Source: Anaerocolumna chitinilytica (GTDB lineage: Bacteria; Bacillota; Clostridia; Lachnospirales; Lachnospiraceae). Taken from it: 64,000 bases of DNA. Positions 8,635 through 17,764 of the stretch are shown here, piece after piece. How positions within the stretch are numbered: position 1 is the first letter of the stretch; each line of letters starts with the position of its first letter. The stretch is from the NCBI RefSeq assembly GCF_014218355.1, contig NZ_AP023368.1:5395501-5459500 (forward strand). The letters run 5' to 3'. The position numbers were made by a program, and so were the translations under genes. The notes under the pieces were generated by a model. The model was not told the DNA's origin. It made no database searches and saw only the letters and a list, made by a program, of their open reading frames with translations.

Positions 8635-8669
8635 CAGCCAGGCTCAATTAGAGCCGGCTGTATTTTTTT
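8635..8669 (+). terminator. Intrinsic terminator of marR
   Basis: Stem CAGCC-A-GGCTC (8635-8645) with GAGCCGGCTG (8651-8660), loop AATTA, followed by TATTTTTTT. Confidence 0.9.
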
Positions 8670-8679
8670 ATTCATTATT

Positions 8680-8731
8680 TTGTTGACAAGGAAACAAAAC
8701 CGTATTATAGTAATTGTTGACCAGGAAACAA
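8680..8731 (+). promoter_or_regulatory. MFS promoter with two MarR operators
   Basis: TTGACA (8683-8688) and TATAGT (8706-8711) are 17 bp apart. Two 18-bp sites differ at only one base: 8680-8697 overlaps the -35 and 8714-8731 begins just after the -10. Both have the TTGTT-8-AACAA form seen at the marR promoter, so bound MarR would block polymerase at both ends of the promoter. Confidence 0.85.
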
Positions 8732-8758
8732 AATCATCACCATGAGAGGAGAATTCAT

Positions 8759-9997
8759 ATGTTAAAACTCAAATCGAACAATGAAAAGAACGAGGAACAA
8801 ACCATAGATAAAAAAGCACTGCTATTTGGTCTTATGTCTGTATTTCTTGTTGGTATAGGCTTCACTATCATAACACCTGTCGTACCGTTTTTAGTACAGC
8901 CTTACACAAATTCCAGTAACCAAGCTATCTTCGTTACACTGCTAACCTCCGTCTACGCCTTCTGCGTATTTTTCGCGGCACCGGGACTTGGCGCTTTAAG
9001 CGATCGATACGGGCGCCGTCCTGTGCTTTTAATTTCCTTTTTGGGTTCTGCCATCGGATACACTGTTTTTGGTATCGGCGGAGCTATCTGGGTATTATTT
9101 GCCGGCCGTATCATTGAAGGCATTACAGGCGGCGATATAAGTACTATTTTTGCATACTTCGCAGATATTACCCCCAGAGAACAGCGAACTAAGATCTTTG
9201 GATGGGTAAGTGCGGTTACAGGTATCGGAACTGCTCTTGGACCGACACTGGGGGGCTTGATAGCCGACAGGTTTGGTTATTCTGCACCCATGTTTTTGGC
9301 AGCGATTATTACTATGCTAAATGTTATCTTCGGCTTCTTCTTTATCCCTGAGAGTCTTGAGAAGAAAAACCGGCTGGAGGCGATTCCTCTTGTAAGACTG
9401 AATCCCTTTACGCAGCTATTAAACGTGCTTTCTATGAAAAACGTTGGAAGAATACTTATCTCAGCTTTTTTGATCTGGGTACCAAACGGGTCCCTGCAGG
9501 CTATCTTTTCACAATTTTCAATTGATACTTTTAATTGGAAACCTGCTATCATCGGGCTTATGTTTTCAATTATTGGTATACAGGACATCCTTTCCCAAAG
9601 TCTTATAATGCCAAGGCTGCTGTTAAAACTCAGTGATTCACAGATTGCTATTCTTGGTATGACCTCTGAGATTATAGGTTACCTTCTTATTGGAGCCTCT
9701 GCTTTATTTTCCTACTATCCTCTTATCATCGCAGGAATGTTTGTGTTTGGTTTCGGTGATTCCATCTTCGGACCTTCCTTTAACGGAATGATCTCTAAGT
9801 CTGTGGATGCCGGTGAACAGGGAAGGATTCAGGGCGGCAGCCAATCTATTCAGGCTTTGGCAAGAATAATCGGGCCAATTGTTGGCGGGCAAATCTATGT
9901 ACTGCTTGGCCATACCGCACCTGTTGTTATGGGTATTGTACTGATAACGGCTGCGATACCGGTTTTGTATAAGGTTAAACTTGTTAGCTTGAAATAA
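8759..9997 (+). CDS. MFS multidrug efflux transporter, TetA/DHA1 type
   Basis: 412 residues, 12 predicted membrane segments. The motif-A loop GALSDRYGRRPVLL between segments 2 and 3 and the motif-C-like AVTGIGTALGPTLGG in segment 5 mark the drug:H+ antiporter-1 family. The ATG at 8759 follows GAGAGGA by eight bases; a longer frame from 8714 would start inside the second operator. It is regulated by the upstream MarR protein. It would export drugs or toxic metabolites with proton influx; the substrate cannot be told from sequence. Confidence 0.88.
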   Translation: MLKLKSNNEKNEEQTIDKKALLFGLMSVFLVGIGFTIITPVVPFLVQPYTNSSNQAIFVTLLTSVYAFCVFFAAPGLGALSDRYGRRPVLLISFLGSAIGYTVFGIGGAIWVLFAGRIIEGITGGDISTIFAYFADITPREQRTKIFGWVSAVTGIGTALGPTLGGLIADRFGYSAPMFLAAIITMLNVIFGFFFIPESLEKKNRLEAIPLVRLNPFTQLLNVLSMKNVGRILISAFLIWVPNGSLQAIFSQFSIDTFNWKPAIIGLMFSIIGIQDILSQSLIMPRLLLKLSDSQIAILGMTSEIIGYLLIGASALFSYYPLIIAGMFVFGFGDSIFGPSFNGMISKSVDAGEQGRIQGGSQSIQALARIIGPIVGGQIYVLLGHTAPVVMGIVLITAAIPVLYKVKLVSLK

Positions 9998-10018
9998 TTT
10001 CATGATTGGGGGACGGAC

Positions 10019-10249
10019 GATGGCAGCTGCTTCCCTTCAAACATTCTCTGGTTCGGAGTTTCGAATTCCACTAAAATGCCGGCAGTTGTTCCTGGCAGGA
10101 TAAATTATACCAAACTCGCTTCTTGTTCTTTGGTTATGTAACGCTGTTTGCTCAAACATGGCATAATTTATCCTAGTCACAACTGCCGGCATTTAAGTGT
10201 CATACGAAACCCCTCAATGGAAAATGTTTGAAGGGAAGCAGCTGCCATC
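10019..10249. repeat. 231-bp palindromic element (MITE-like or structured RNA)
   Basis: The two ends are a perfect inverted repeat of about 26 bp (from GATGGCAGCTGC at 10019; its complement ends at 10249). After an unpaired patch, pairing resumes through ATGCCGGCAGTTGT and AGGATAAATTAT on the left with their complements at about 10159-10195. The centre holds two more small hairpins (ACCAAA...TTTGGT and GTTTGCTCAAAC). No open frame is inside. It starts 22 bp after the MFS stop codon. TTCATG flanks both sides (9999-10004 and 10269-10274) but is too short to prove a target duplication. Confidence 0.8.
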
Positions 10250-10442
10250 TGTGTATGGTCATAAAAAATTCATGTGTTTAAAATATTACTAAATGTTGCT
10301 CATTCGTTTCTGTTTACATTAAATAAAAAAGTACGGTTAAGCTCTAGCAATCATGTAATCTGGAATTTGTTTTTTATTTTAGAGTTTAGTTTAGACGTAA
10401 TTATAAATAGGGAATGTTCTTGTTGTGCATAGGACAAAATGG

Positions 10443-10546
10443 TATAATATGGTTATCTTACTGCTCTCTGTTTTCCCTTAAAAGGGAGCTAATTATGTAC
10501 AGTTGATATCGGTAACACCTATTATGGTACCGGTGAAGGAGACGAA
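10443..10546 (+). promoter_or_regulatory. Probable promoter and leader of the FtsX-type permease gene
   Basis: A TATAAT at 10443-10448 lacks a convincing -35 (TGTTGT at 10421-10426 is the best, 16-bp spacer). The leader contains CGGTA...TACCG around 10510-10532, which could form a small hairpin just before AAGGAG. The stretch 10250-10440 is AT-rich and shows nothing else I can name. Confidence 0.4.
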
Positions 10547-13500
10547 ATGGCTGCGAAATCTTCCGCATGGAATAAGAATAATCGCCGTGAAATACAGCAT
10601 ACTCTGGGACGCTTTATTGCAATCCTTATCATTATTGCTCTTGGTGTGGGCTTTTTTTCCGGGTTAAAGATAACCAAGGAAGCAATGATACAAACCGGTG
10701 ATTCTTATATTAAAGAGACCAATATGTATGATTATCGTTTATTGTCCACCCTTGGGTTCACAAGTGATGACGTGAGCCATATTGATATGCTGGATGATAT
10801 TAAAGCCGCAGAAGGTGCTGTATCAGTTGACTTTATAGCTGATTATAACGATCAGAAGGATATTATTCTAAAGGCCCATTCCATAACAAGTCAAATAAAT
10901 CAGATACATTTAACTGCCGGAAGGATGCCTGAGGCGAATAATGAATGTGTTGCTGATGATCTTTGCTTTACAAAAGATGATATAGGCAAGGAAATATCTG
11001 TTTCTGAAAAGAATGATACAGCTACCTCTGATAGCTTGACCTATCGGAGATACACTATAGTCGGTGTAGGTAACTCCGTCAACTATATGTACCGCAGTGA
11101 TCGCAGCACCACCAAGCTCGCCGGCGGTTTTGTCCGTGCTTTTGTCTATCTGCCGGAAGGCGGATTTTCTTTTGATTACTATAGTGAAATCTTTGTTACT
11201 CTGAAGGAAGCCGGCCAAAAAATATACAGCAAGGGTTATAAGGATGCCATCTCTGCTATGAAGCAGCCTCTGACGGATGCTCTTAACTGTCTGGCTGACT
11301 CACGCTACAAAGATATCCTCCAAGATGCTAACGAGAAGATAAATAACTCTGAGAAAGAATACGATTCTTCCTATAACACATACCTTACTCAGCAATCAGA
11401 TGCTAAAAACCGTCTTGACTCTAATAAGCAAAAGCTTGAGAACGCCAAGACAGAAATAGACCAAAAAGAAAAGCTGCTGGCAGACAGTAAAACGGAAATA
11501 GAAAAAAAAGAGCAGGAGTATAGTGCTTCTTTAACCTCCTATCAAGCTTCTCTGTCAGAGTACGAAACTAAAAGGAAGACTACTTTTGATACCCTTAACT
11601 CCAAACAAAAGGAACTTGACACCAATCGCTCTAAAGTCACTGCCGCCTTGGACCAGATAAAAGAGAGCGGTGTCCTGAACCAATACCTTCAGCTAAAACA
11701 AAGTGAAGCTTCTCTGGAAGATACTATCTCCCACCTTTTAGACCAGTCCAGCGAGGAATATAAGACTTACTCCGGGAAACTAGCACAGGTCAGGCAGTCC
11801 CTGGCCCAAATAGAGGCCTCAGGAGTAATAGAGCAGCAACGGACCTTAAAGGCTTCCCTCACTAAACTAGATGCCTCCCAGTCACAACTTGATTCCTTGA
11901 AAAAAACGGCAGAGGCCGAATCTGCTGCTTCAAAGAAACAGCTGGACACTGCCAAATCACAGCTATCCGCTGCCGGTCAATCACTGGAAATTTACAAATC
12001 ACAGCTCGCAGAAGGCAAAGAAACTCTGGCAGCTGCCAAAAAGGAATATACATCCGGTCTGGAAAAATACAATCAGGCTAAGAAAGAGGCAGAATCTTCC
12101 CTTTCCGCAGCCAAAATCAAGCTTAATGACGCGAAAGCTAAAATAAGTGATGCCAAGTTAAAAGTAAAGGAAATAGAAAAGCCCGTCTCTTACCTGCTGG
12201 ACCGCACCAAGAACGTGGGTTATGGAAGCTTTGAGAATGATTCCTCTGTGGTCGACGGCATTGCAAAGATATTTCCTGTCTTCTTCTTTCTCGTTGCAGC
12301 CCTGGTATGCAGTACCACCATGACAAGAATGGTAGATGAACAGCGGACTCAGATAGGGACTTTGAAGTCCTTAGGTTATAGCAATAAAACCATAGCTATG
12401 AAATACATCTCCTACTCCGGCAGTGCGGCGATTCTTGGCTGTATCCTGGGTTACCTGGCAGGCACAAAGCTATTCCCTTTTGCTATCTGGCAGGCTTATA
12501 AGATGATTTATAGCTTTGCAGAAATAAAATATGTATTCAGCTTACCCCTGGCTTTGTTAACTCTGGCAGTTTCTCTGCTCTGCTCGGTAGGCGCAGCCTA
12601 CGCTGCCTGCAGGACAGAACTTTCCCAGACACCGGCGCAGTTAATGAGGCCAAAGGCTCCGAAATCCGGCAAACGCATTCTTCTTGAGCGGATTCCGGTT
12701 CTGTGGAGGAAAATAAGCTTTCTTCATAAAGTATCCATCCGAAATATTCTGCGCTACAAAAAACGCCTTATTATGATGGTCCTTGGCACAGGCGGCTGCA
12801 CCGCATTACTTTTAGCCGGATTAGGGTTAAATGATTCCATCAGTAATATTGCAGATGACCAGTTCGGTACTATTATGCTCTACGATTACACCATATCTTT
12901 TCCCAAGGCACAGACAGAGGCGGAAATGTCTCGCTTTAAAAAAGATACCGCAGACCTGCTTACCCAATGTGTATTTATTACTACCGATACCTATGAGGTC
13001 ACGAACAAAAAGGGAAGCCAGAAGGTGAATGTAATTGCAAGTGATGACCCTAATATCACAAAGGTCATCGGACTCCATCTAAACGGGAAGACAGTCCCTT
13101 TTCCGGACTACGGCTATGTTGCTATTAATGACCGGCTGGCAGAAAATGAGGGAGTAAAAATCGGAGATACCATGACTCTTAACCTTAACGGGGCGGAGAA
13201 TTATACTGTTACCATCGGAGGTATATTCAAGAATTACGCCTATAACTATATGTATATGAGCGGATCTACCTACGAGAAAATCTTTGGAGAAAAATCTTCT
13301 TATAAGACAGCCTATGCCACGACAGATTCCAAGGAACTCTATGATGTGTCTGCCAGACTCATGAAAGATTACGGTGCCTCCAGTATAATTGTCACTGCCG
13401 ATACCAGGAACCGGGTCACCAATATGATGAACAGCCTTAATTATATTGTCTGGCTGGTAATCGCCTGCGCCTGTGCTCTTTCCTTTGTGGTTATGTACAA

Positions 13501-13837
13501 TCTGAGCAACATAAATATCACAGAACGGAACCGTGAGATTGCTACCATTAAGGTTCTTGGCTTTTATCCTTCCGAGACCTACAGTTATGTCTTCAGGGAA
13601 AATATCGCAATAACCATTATCAGTATAATCGTAGGTCTGCCGGCCGGTATCCTGCTCCACCGTTTTGTCATGGAACAGATTAAAATAGAAGCAGTAGCTT
13701 TCAATATACGGATATTACCGGCGAGCTTTTTCTATGCCCTGCTGATAACAATTGCTCTGACCGTATTGGTGAATTTTGTACTGCTTCCTAAGATTGAGAA
13801 AGTAAATATGACGGAATCCCTTAAATCTGTTGAATAG
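10547..13837 (+). CDS. Very large FtsX-type ABC permease with extracellular coiled coil
   Basis: 1096 residues. One membrane segment lies at about 22-42, then a MacB-like extracellular domain, a long charged coiled coil (about 255-545, rich in K/E/Q/S/A), three membrane segments of a first FtsX domain (about 575-700), another segment near 745, a second extracellular domain and a final FtsX domain (about 965-1085). This is the architecture of duplicated FtsX/MacB permeases, which move signals, lipids or peptides mechanically using a separate ATPase. No ATPase gene is next to it in either direction, which is unusual. GAAGGAG precedes the ATG. Substrate unknown. Confidence 0.85.
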   Translation: MAAKSSAWNKNNRREIQHTLGRFIAILIIIALGVGFFSGLKITKEAMIQTGDSYIKETNMYDYRLLSTLGFTSDDVSHIDMLDDIKAAEGAVSVDFIADYNDQKDIILKAHSITSQINQIHLTAGRMPEANNECVADDLCFTKDDIGKEISVSEKNDTATSDSLTYRRYTIVGVGNSVNYMYRSDRSTTKLAGGFVRAFVYLPEGGFSFDYYSEIFVTLKEAGQKIYSKGYKDAISAMKQPLTDALNCLADSRYKDILQDANEKINNSEKEYDSSYNTYLTQQSDAKNRLDSNKQKLENAKTEIDQKEKLLADSKTEIEKKEQEYSASLTSYQASLSEYETKRKTTFDTLNSKQKELDTNRSKVTAALDQIKESGVLNQYLQLKQSEASLEDTISHLLDQSSEEYKTYSGKLAQVRQSLAQIEASGVIEQQRTLKASLTKLDASQSQLDSLKKTAEAESAASKKQLDTAKSQLSAAGQSLEIYKSQLAEGKETLAAAKKEYTSGLEKYNQAKKEAESSLSAAKIKLNDAKAKISDAKLKVKEIEKPVSYLLDRTKNVGYGSFENDSSVVDGIAKIFPVFFFLVAALVCSTTMTRMVDEQRTQIGTLKSLGYSNKTIAMKYISYSGSAAILGCILGYLAGTKLFPFAIWQAYKMIYSFAEIKYVFSLPLALLTLAVSLLCSVGAAYAACRTELSQTPAQLMRPKAPKSGKRILLERIPVLWRKISFLHKVSIRNILRYKKRLIMMVLGTGGCTALLLAGLGLNDSISNIADDQFGTIMLYDYTISFPKAQTEAEMSRFKKDTADLLTQCVFITTDTYEVTNKKGSQKVNVIASDDPNITKVIGLHLNGKTVPFPDYGYVAINDRLAENEGVKIGDTMTLNLNGAENYTVTIGGIFKNYAYNYMYMSGSTYEKIFGEKSSYKTAYATTDSKELYDVSARLMKDYGASSIIVTADTRNRVTNMMNSLNYIVWLVIACACALSFVVMYNLSNINITERNREIATIKVLGFYPSETYSYVFRENIAITIISIIVGLPAGILLHRFVMEQIKIEAVAFNIRILPASFFYALLITIALTVLVNFVLLPKIEKVNMTESLKSVE

Positions 13838-13868
13838 ACCTGTAGTTCCTGTTTTTCTTCAGCATAAA

Positions 13869-14105
13869 TCAGTCACTGCTTCCTATTACAAATAAATTAA
13901 TATCATCGCCCAGCTTTATTCCATACCAGAGGTTATCGTCATTTGCATGAATGGTTTGATACCATGCACTACTATTTGCCTTCTCCTTAAAATGGCTGTA
14001 ATTAAAACCCTCAACGCCATATCCGGCAACAGAAATAACAAAACCTGTTAAAATTGTTATGAGACTAATAAGAATAATCATTTTTCTTGAAATGTTCCAT
14101 TTCAT
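13869..14105 (-). CDS. Small membrane-anchored protein, last gene of PadR operon
   Basis: 78 residues: a basic start, one membrane segment (about 10-30) and a short outer tail with no motif. The start overlaps the DUF1700 stop by four bases (ATGA type), so the two are translationally coupled. In many Firmicutes the third gene of a PadR-DUF1700 operon encodes a much longer DUF4097 adhesin-like protein. This protein keeps the anchor but ends early, so it may be a truncated version. It ends only 31 bp from the convergent permease gene. Confidence 0.6.
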   Translation of the reverse strand: MKWNISRKMIILISLITILTGFVISVAGYGVEGFNYSHFKEKANSSAWYQTIHANDDNLWYGIKLGDDINLFVIGSSD

Positions 14106-14689
14106 CTTATCACCACCTTCTGCCTAAATAGCGATACTAATTTATTATTAAACTGCTTGGTTAGTTTTATTATTACTCTTGATAAGCTTAAGGTTGCCAT
14201 TCCCAACAGGACTGAAATACCAAAAGATGCAATTGCTGTGCCCAACTGTACCATGCCAACGGATAAGCTGCCCGCCATAATGAACGGAGCTCCTATAATG
14301 CCGATAATGCACGTTGAAAAGTATCCGACACAACCGGCACCGGTAACAAGGGGTACACACCAGAGGACAATATAAAATGAAAGTAGCAATAGAATACCGG
14401 CCAGAAGTAAACTTCCCCATAATGGAAATCCTAAGATTAAAAGAAATACATTCAAAATTCTGCTGCCTGTTGAAGGTCCCTGCATTTTAACATAATCATA
14501 ATTCTCTAATAGCTCTTCTGCTATTATTTTAGGGATGCCGACTTTGCCGACAGCCTCTTCTTCCGGCACTCCATTCTCAATATAATCTGATATTATTTCG
14601 TCGTAATAGGTTATAAACTTGTTTTTTTCAGTAGTAGTCATTTTACGCAAATGATATGACAACTCCTTTATAAAATCACTTCTATTCAT
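14102..14689 (-). CDS. DUF1700 membrane protein (HAAS signalling domain)
   Basis: 195 residues. The cytoplasmic N-terminus (MNRSDFIKELSYHLRKM, then YYDEIISDYIENGVPEEEAV and a KVGIPKIIAEELL segment) is the conserved DUF1700/HAAS helical domain, followed by about four hydrophobic segments. Proteins of this kind are co-encoded with PadR regulators, and the HAAS domain is thought to contact the regulator. The ATG at 14689 overlaps the padR stop by eight bases and has GAGGGGAG upstream; a longer frame from 14743 lies inside padR and is rejected. Function beyond a PadR-linked membrane partner is unknown. Confidence 0.8.
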   Translation of the reverse strand: MNRSDFIKELSYHLRKMTTTEKNKFITYYDEIISDYIENGVPEEEAVGKVGIPKIIAEELLENYDYVKMQGPSTGSRILNVFLLILGFPLWGSLLLAGILLLLSFYIVLWCVPLVTGAGCVGYFSTCIIGIIGAPFIMAGSLSVGMVQLGTAIASFGISVLLGMATLSLSRVIIKLTKQFNNKLVSLFRQKVVIR

Positions 14690-14999
14690 ATTTTCTCTCC
14701 CCTCTGATAAAATAATAAATCTCCATGACCTCTTTCCAGTCATTTATGAACTCATTGACATAGTCCTTTCCCTTGTCTGTAATCTTATAATATTTTCTTA
14801 ACCGACTGTTATGCTCAACGGAATATGTCTCCAGGTAAGCACCATTTTCCAGTCTTTTTAATATTGGATAAAGCGTTGATTCTGATATTTCAATACAGGT
14901 AGAAATGTCCTTGATTAACTGGTAGCCATAGGAGTCGGACTTTTTCAAAACCGAAAGAACGCAAAATTCCAGTAATCCTTTTTTTAACTGAATATCCAT
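14682..14999 (-). CDS. PadR-family transcriptional regulator
   Basis: 105 residues of winged helix-turn-helix: LKKGLLEFCVLSVLKKSDSYG at the N-terminus, ISESTLYPILKRLENGAYLETY (recognition helix and wing) and YYKITDKGKDYV. This is the short PadR subfamily-1 form. It heads the operon with DUF1700 and a small membrane protein. A near-perfect palindrome sits between the -10 and -35 of its promoter, so it likely represses its own operon and is released by a membrane stress or drug signal. GGAGG lies before the start. Confidence 0.9.
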   Translation of the reverse strand: MDIQLKKGLLEFCVLSVLKKSDSYGYQLIKDISTCIEISESTLYPILKRLENGAYLETYSVEHNSRLRKYYKITDKGKDYVNEFINDWKEVMEIYYFIRGERKYE

Positions 15000-15021
15000 G
15001 TAATGCCTCCTTATGTATCAT

Positions 15022-15050
15022 ACTATATATTACATAATATAACGTGTCAA
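15022..15050 (-). promoter_or_regulatory. padR promoter with palindromic operator in the spacer
   Basis: On the minus strand TTGACA (15045-15050) and TATAGT (15022-15027) are 17 bp apart. The spacer and -10 contain TATATTA-2-TAATATA (15026-15041), a 7+7 palindrome in the position expected for a PadR autorepressor site. Confidence 0.75.
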
Positions 15051-15160
15051 GAGGTATTTTAAGAATTCACTCTTGAATAGCTGCTCAATTTGATTTAGTA
15101 TATATATGTTTATTTGCTAAATAATACTAACTATTTCTTTCTATAAAAAGGATGTGCCGT

Positions 15161-16876
15161 ATGTCACAAAAGGATTTACATTCATTCATAAAAGAGCTGG
15201 AAGAACGCGGTGAATTAAAACGAATTCTCACCGAGGTTTCCTCCGAACTTGAGATTACAGAAATTACCGATCGGGTCTCAAAAGCTCACGGCCCCGCCCT
15301 GCTATTTGAAAGGGTAAAGGGCTCGAAGTATCCGCTTCTGATTAATGCCATGGGCAGCTTTGACCGTATGAGCCTGGGATTAGATACAAAGAATCTGGAC
15401 GAGCTCGGTTCCCTGATATCCGAATATCTTGATCTGGGGAATTATCTTTCATTTAAGAGATTAATAAAAAGCATTCCCAGGTTACTGCGGCTTCTTAATG
15501 CGCTCCCCTCCAGGTCCAAAAGGCGGGGACAATGCCAGGAAGTCATCGAAAGGGACGTTGACCTTGATACTCTTCCCGTCCTGAAATGCTGGCCGGAAGA
15601 TGCCGGCAAGTTCATGACCCTGCCCTTGGTCTTCACAAAGGAATTTGGCACCAAACGCCAGAATGTAGGTATGTATCGGCTGCAGCTTCTTGATAAAACC
15701 ACCACCGGTATGCATTGGCACAAACACAAGGATGGTTCACAAAACTACAAAAGCTATCAGGAACAGGGCATGAGAATGCCGGTATCCGTGGCTCTTGGCT
15801 GTGACCCGGCCATAACTTATGCGTCCACCGCTCCTATGCCTCCCATGCTGGATGAGATGATGTTAGCCGGATGGCTGCGAAAATCCCGGGTACGGATGGT
15901 AAAATGCGTCACCAATGATATCTATGTCCCTGCCAATGCAGAGTTTGTACTGGAAGGTTATGTGGACCCAACGGAAGAGTTGGTATTGGAAGGTCCTTTC
16001 GGCGATCATACCGGCTATTATTCCCTTGCAGATTATTATCCCCGCTTCCATGTTACTTGTATCACTCATAGAAAGGATGCTATTTACCCTGCTACGGTAG
16101 TCGGAAAGCCTCCTATGGAAGATTGTTATATGGCAAAGGCAACAGAGCGAATCTTCCTGCCAATGCTTCGGATGATTATCCCCGAGCTGAAAGACATGAA
16201 TCTGCCCCTTGAAGGCGTCTTTCACAATTGTGCTATCGTATCCATTAAGTCCAGATATCCCGGAGCCGCCGCAAAAGTTATGAACAGCATCTGGGGAATG
16301 GGGCAGATGATGTACACAAAATTAATCATTGTGGTGGATTCTGCAGTGGATGTACAGGATATCGGGCAAGTATGGGAGGCTGTGCGGACCAATGTGGATG
16401 GAGAGAAAAGCCTTATCCTGTCCGAAGGCCCTCTGGATGCCCTGGATCACTCCTCTAATGAAGCCTTATATGGAAATCGCCTCGGAATAGATGCAACAGG
16501 GATCAGAACAGCCGTGAATTCTGACTCCGTTACCAATACCTTTCATATTCTAGGGGTTCACAAAGAACATCCTTCCCAGGCAAAAAAATCCCTAAGCGAA
16601 TATATGAACCGCCATAAGGATAAGTTTGTAATTGCCGTGGATTCTGAGGTTAATACCTCTGATTTATCCACCGTAATGTGGAAGGTCTTTAATAACATTG
16701 ACGCCAAAAGAGATTTGCTTCTAGTTAATGGTAAAATCGGTATTGATGCCACCAAGAAGTGGAAGGAAGAGGGTCTGACCAGAGACTGGCCGAAGGATAT
16801 TGAAATGACACAAGAGATAAAACAGCTGGTTAGTGAAAGGTGGAAGCAATATGATATTGGTGAAATTAATAAATAA
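15161..16876 (+). CDS. UbiD-family decarboxylase, MqnL-like
   Basis: 571 residues, full length for the family. Conserved segments include GMHWHKHKDG (about 185), LEGPFGDHTGYYSLADYYP with the catalytic Glu region, TVVGKPPMEDCYMAKATERI and the end IGIDATKKWKEEG...RDWP. UbiD enzymes decarboxylate aromatic or unsaturated acids using prenylated FMN made by UbiX, and ubiX is five genes downstream. The PPMEDCYMAKATER and DATKKWKEEG motifs resemble the menaquinone enzyme MqnL of the futalosine route more than E. coli UbiD, from memory. The ATG at 15161 follows AAAAGGA by eight bases. Substrate is inferred. Confidence 0.85.
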   Translation: MSQKDLHSFIKELEERGELKRILTEVSSELEITEITDRVSKAHGPALLFERVKGSKYPLLINAMGSFDRMSLGLDTKNLDELGSLISEYLDLGNYLSFKRLIKSIPRLLRLLNALPSRSKRRGQCQEVIERDVDLDTLPVLKCWPEDAGKFMTLPLVFTKEFGTKRQNVGMYRLQLLDKTTTGMHWHKHKDGSQNYKSYQEQGMRMPVSVALGCDPAITYASTAPMPPMLDEMMLAGWLRKSRVRMVKCVTNDIYVPANAEFVLEGYVDPTEELVLEGPFGDHTGYYSLADYYPRFHVTCITHRKDAIYPATVVGKPPMEDCYMAKATERIFLPMLRMIIPELKDMNLPLEGVFHNCAIVSIKSRYPGAAAKVMNSIWGMGQMMYTKLIIVVDSAVDVQDIGQVWEAVRTNVDGEKSLILSEGPLDALDHSSNEALYGNRLGIDATGIRTAVNSDSVTNTFHILGVHKEHPSQAKKSLSEYMNRHKDKFVIAVDSEVNTSDLSTVMWKVFNNIDAKRDLLLVNGKIGIDATKKWKEEGLTRDWPKDIEMTQEIKQLVSERWKQYDIGEINK

Positions 16877-17723
16877 AATAAAAGAATACGGAAAGCTGGT
16901 AATGTTCTCCCATACCATCTTCTCTCTCAGCTTCGCTCTTCTCTCTATGCTCTTAGCTGCAAAAGGAATGCCAAAGCTTTCTACCCTGTTCTGGATATTA
17001 GTTTGCTTTTTAGGTGCCAGAACCGGTGCCAACGCAATTAATCGTGTTATTGATGCCAGAATAGATGCCAGGAACCCAAGGACCGCCGGACGTCAGATAC
17101 CCAAAGGAGAAGTAAAACGGGGAGAAGTCATATTCTTTGCTGCCATTTGCTTTCTTGTTATGTTAATCGGTGCCTATCAGTTAAACTTAATCTGTTTTCT
17201 GCTATCACCGATTGCATTATTCCTTATGATTATTTATTCCTACTGTAAACGTTTCACCTGGCTATGTCACCTGGTCTTAGGAGTTACCTGTGCCTGTGCG
17301 CCGGTTGGCGCCTGGCTGGCGGTAACCGGAAAGCTTAGTCTGCTGCCGCTCTTTATGGGAGCTGCCAACACTTTATGGGTTGCGGGTTTTGACATTATCT
17401 ACGGCTCACAGGATTATGATTTTGATAAGGCAAATGACCTTCATTCCATTCCGGTTAAGTTCGGTGTCAAAGGTGCCTTAAAAATAGCTATGGTATTACA
17501 TATTATAACAGTTCTGTGCCTGACAGTAACCGGACTTTTAGCTCCAGCACTGGGAGGAATCTATTTTGCAGGACTTCTTATTATTATAGGTCTATTTGTA
17601 ATGGAATACCGCCTGGTTTCACCGACAAACTTAAGCAACGTCAATATTGCCTCCTACAGTATCAATCAGTTAGTTAGCATCGTACTGTTAATCTGCGGGG
17701 TATTCGACGCATTGTTCTTATAA
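16851..17723 (+). CDS. UbiA-family prenyltransferase, MqnP-like
   Basis: 290 residues with eight or nine membrane segments. The two Asp-rich motifs that bind magnesium diphosphate are present: NAINRVIDARIDARNPRTAGR (about residues 62-82) and YGSQDYDFDKANDLHSIP (about 184-201). They would attach a polyprenyl chain to an aromatic ring. The NPRTAGR form is typical of 4-hydroxybenzoate transferases and of MqnP. The ATG at 16851 overlaps the ubiD end by 26 bases and has AAAGGTGG seven bases before it, so the two are translationally coupled. Acceptor is unknown. Confidence 0.85.
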   Translation: MILVKLINKIKEYGKLVMFSHTIFSLSFALLSMLLAAKGMPKLSTLFWILVCFLGARTGANAINRVIDARIDARNPRTAGRQIPKGEVKRGEVIFFAAICFLVMLIGAYQLNLICFLLSPIALFLMIIYSYCKRFTWLCHLVLGVTCACAPVGAWLAVTGKLSLLPLFMGAANTLWVAGFDIIYGSQDYDFDKANDLHSIPVKFGVKGALKIAMVLHIITVLCLTVTGLLAPALGGIYFAGLLIIIGLFVMEYRLVSPTNLSNVNIASYSINQLVSIVLLICGVFDALFL

Positions 17724-17764
17724 AGATAAAATACCTATAAATTTTGAAAAGTAAAAAATAATAC

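Noticed and set aside
9999..10274. TTCATG flanks as a target-site duplication of the palindromic element
   Set aside because: Six bases lying 15-20 bp outside the repeat ends are likely chance.
13079..13660. 193-codon frame on the minus strand inside the FtsX permease gene
   Set aside because: It lies wholly within a clear coding gene and has no recognisable domain; it is a shadow frame.
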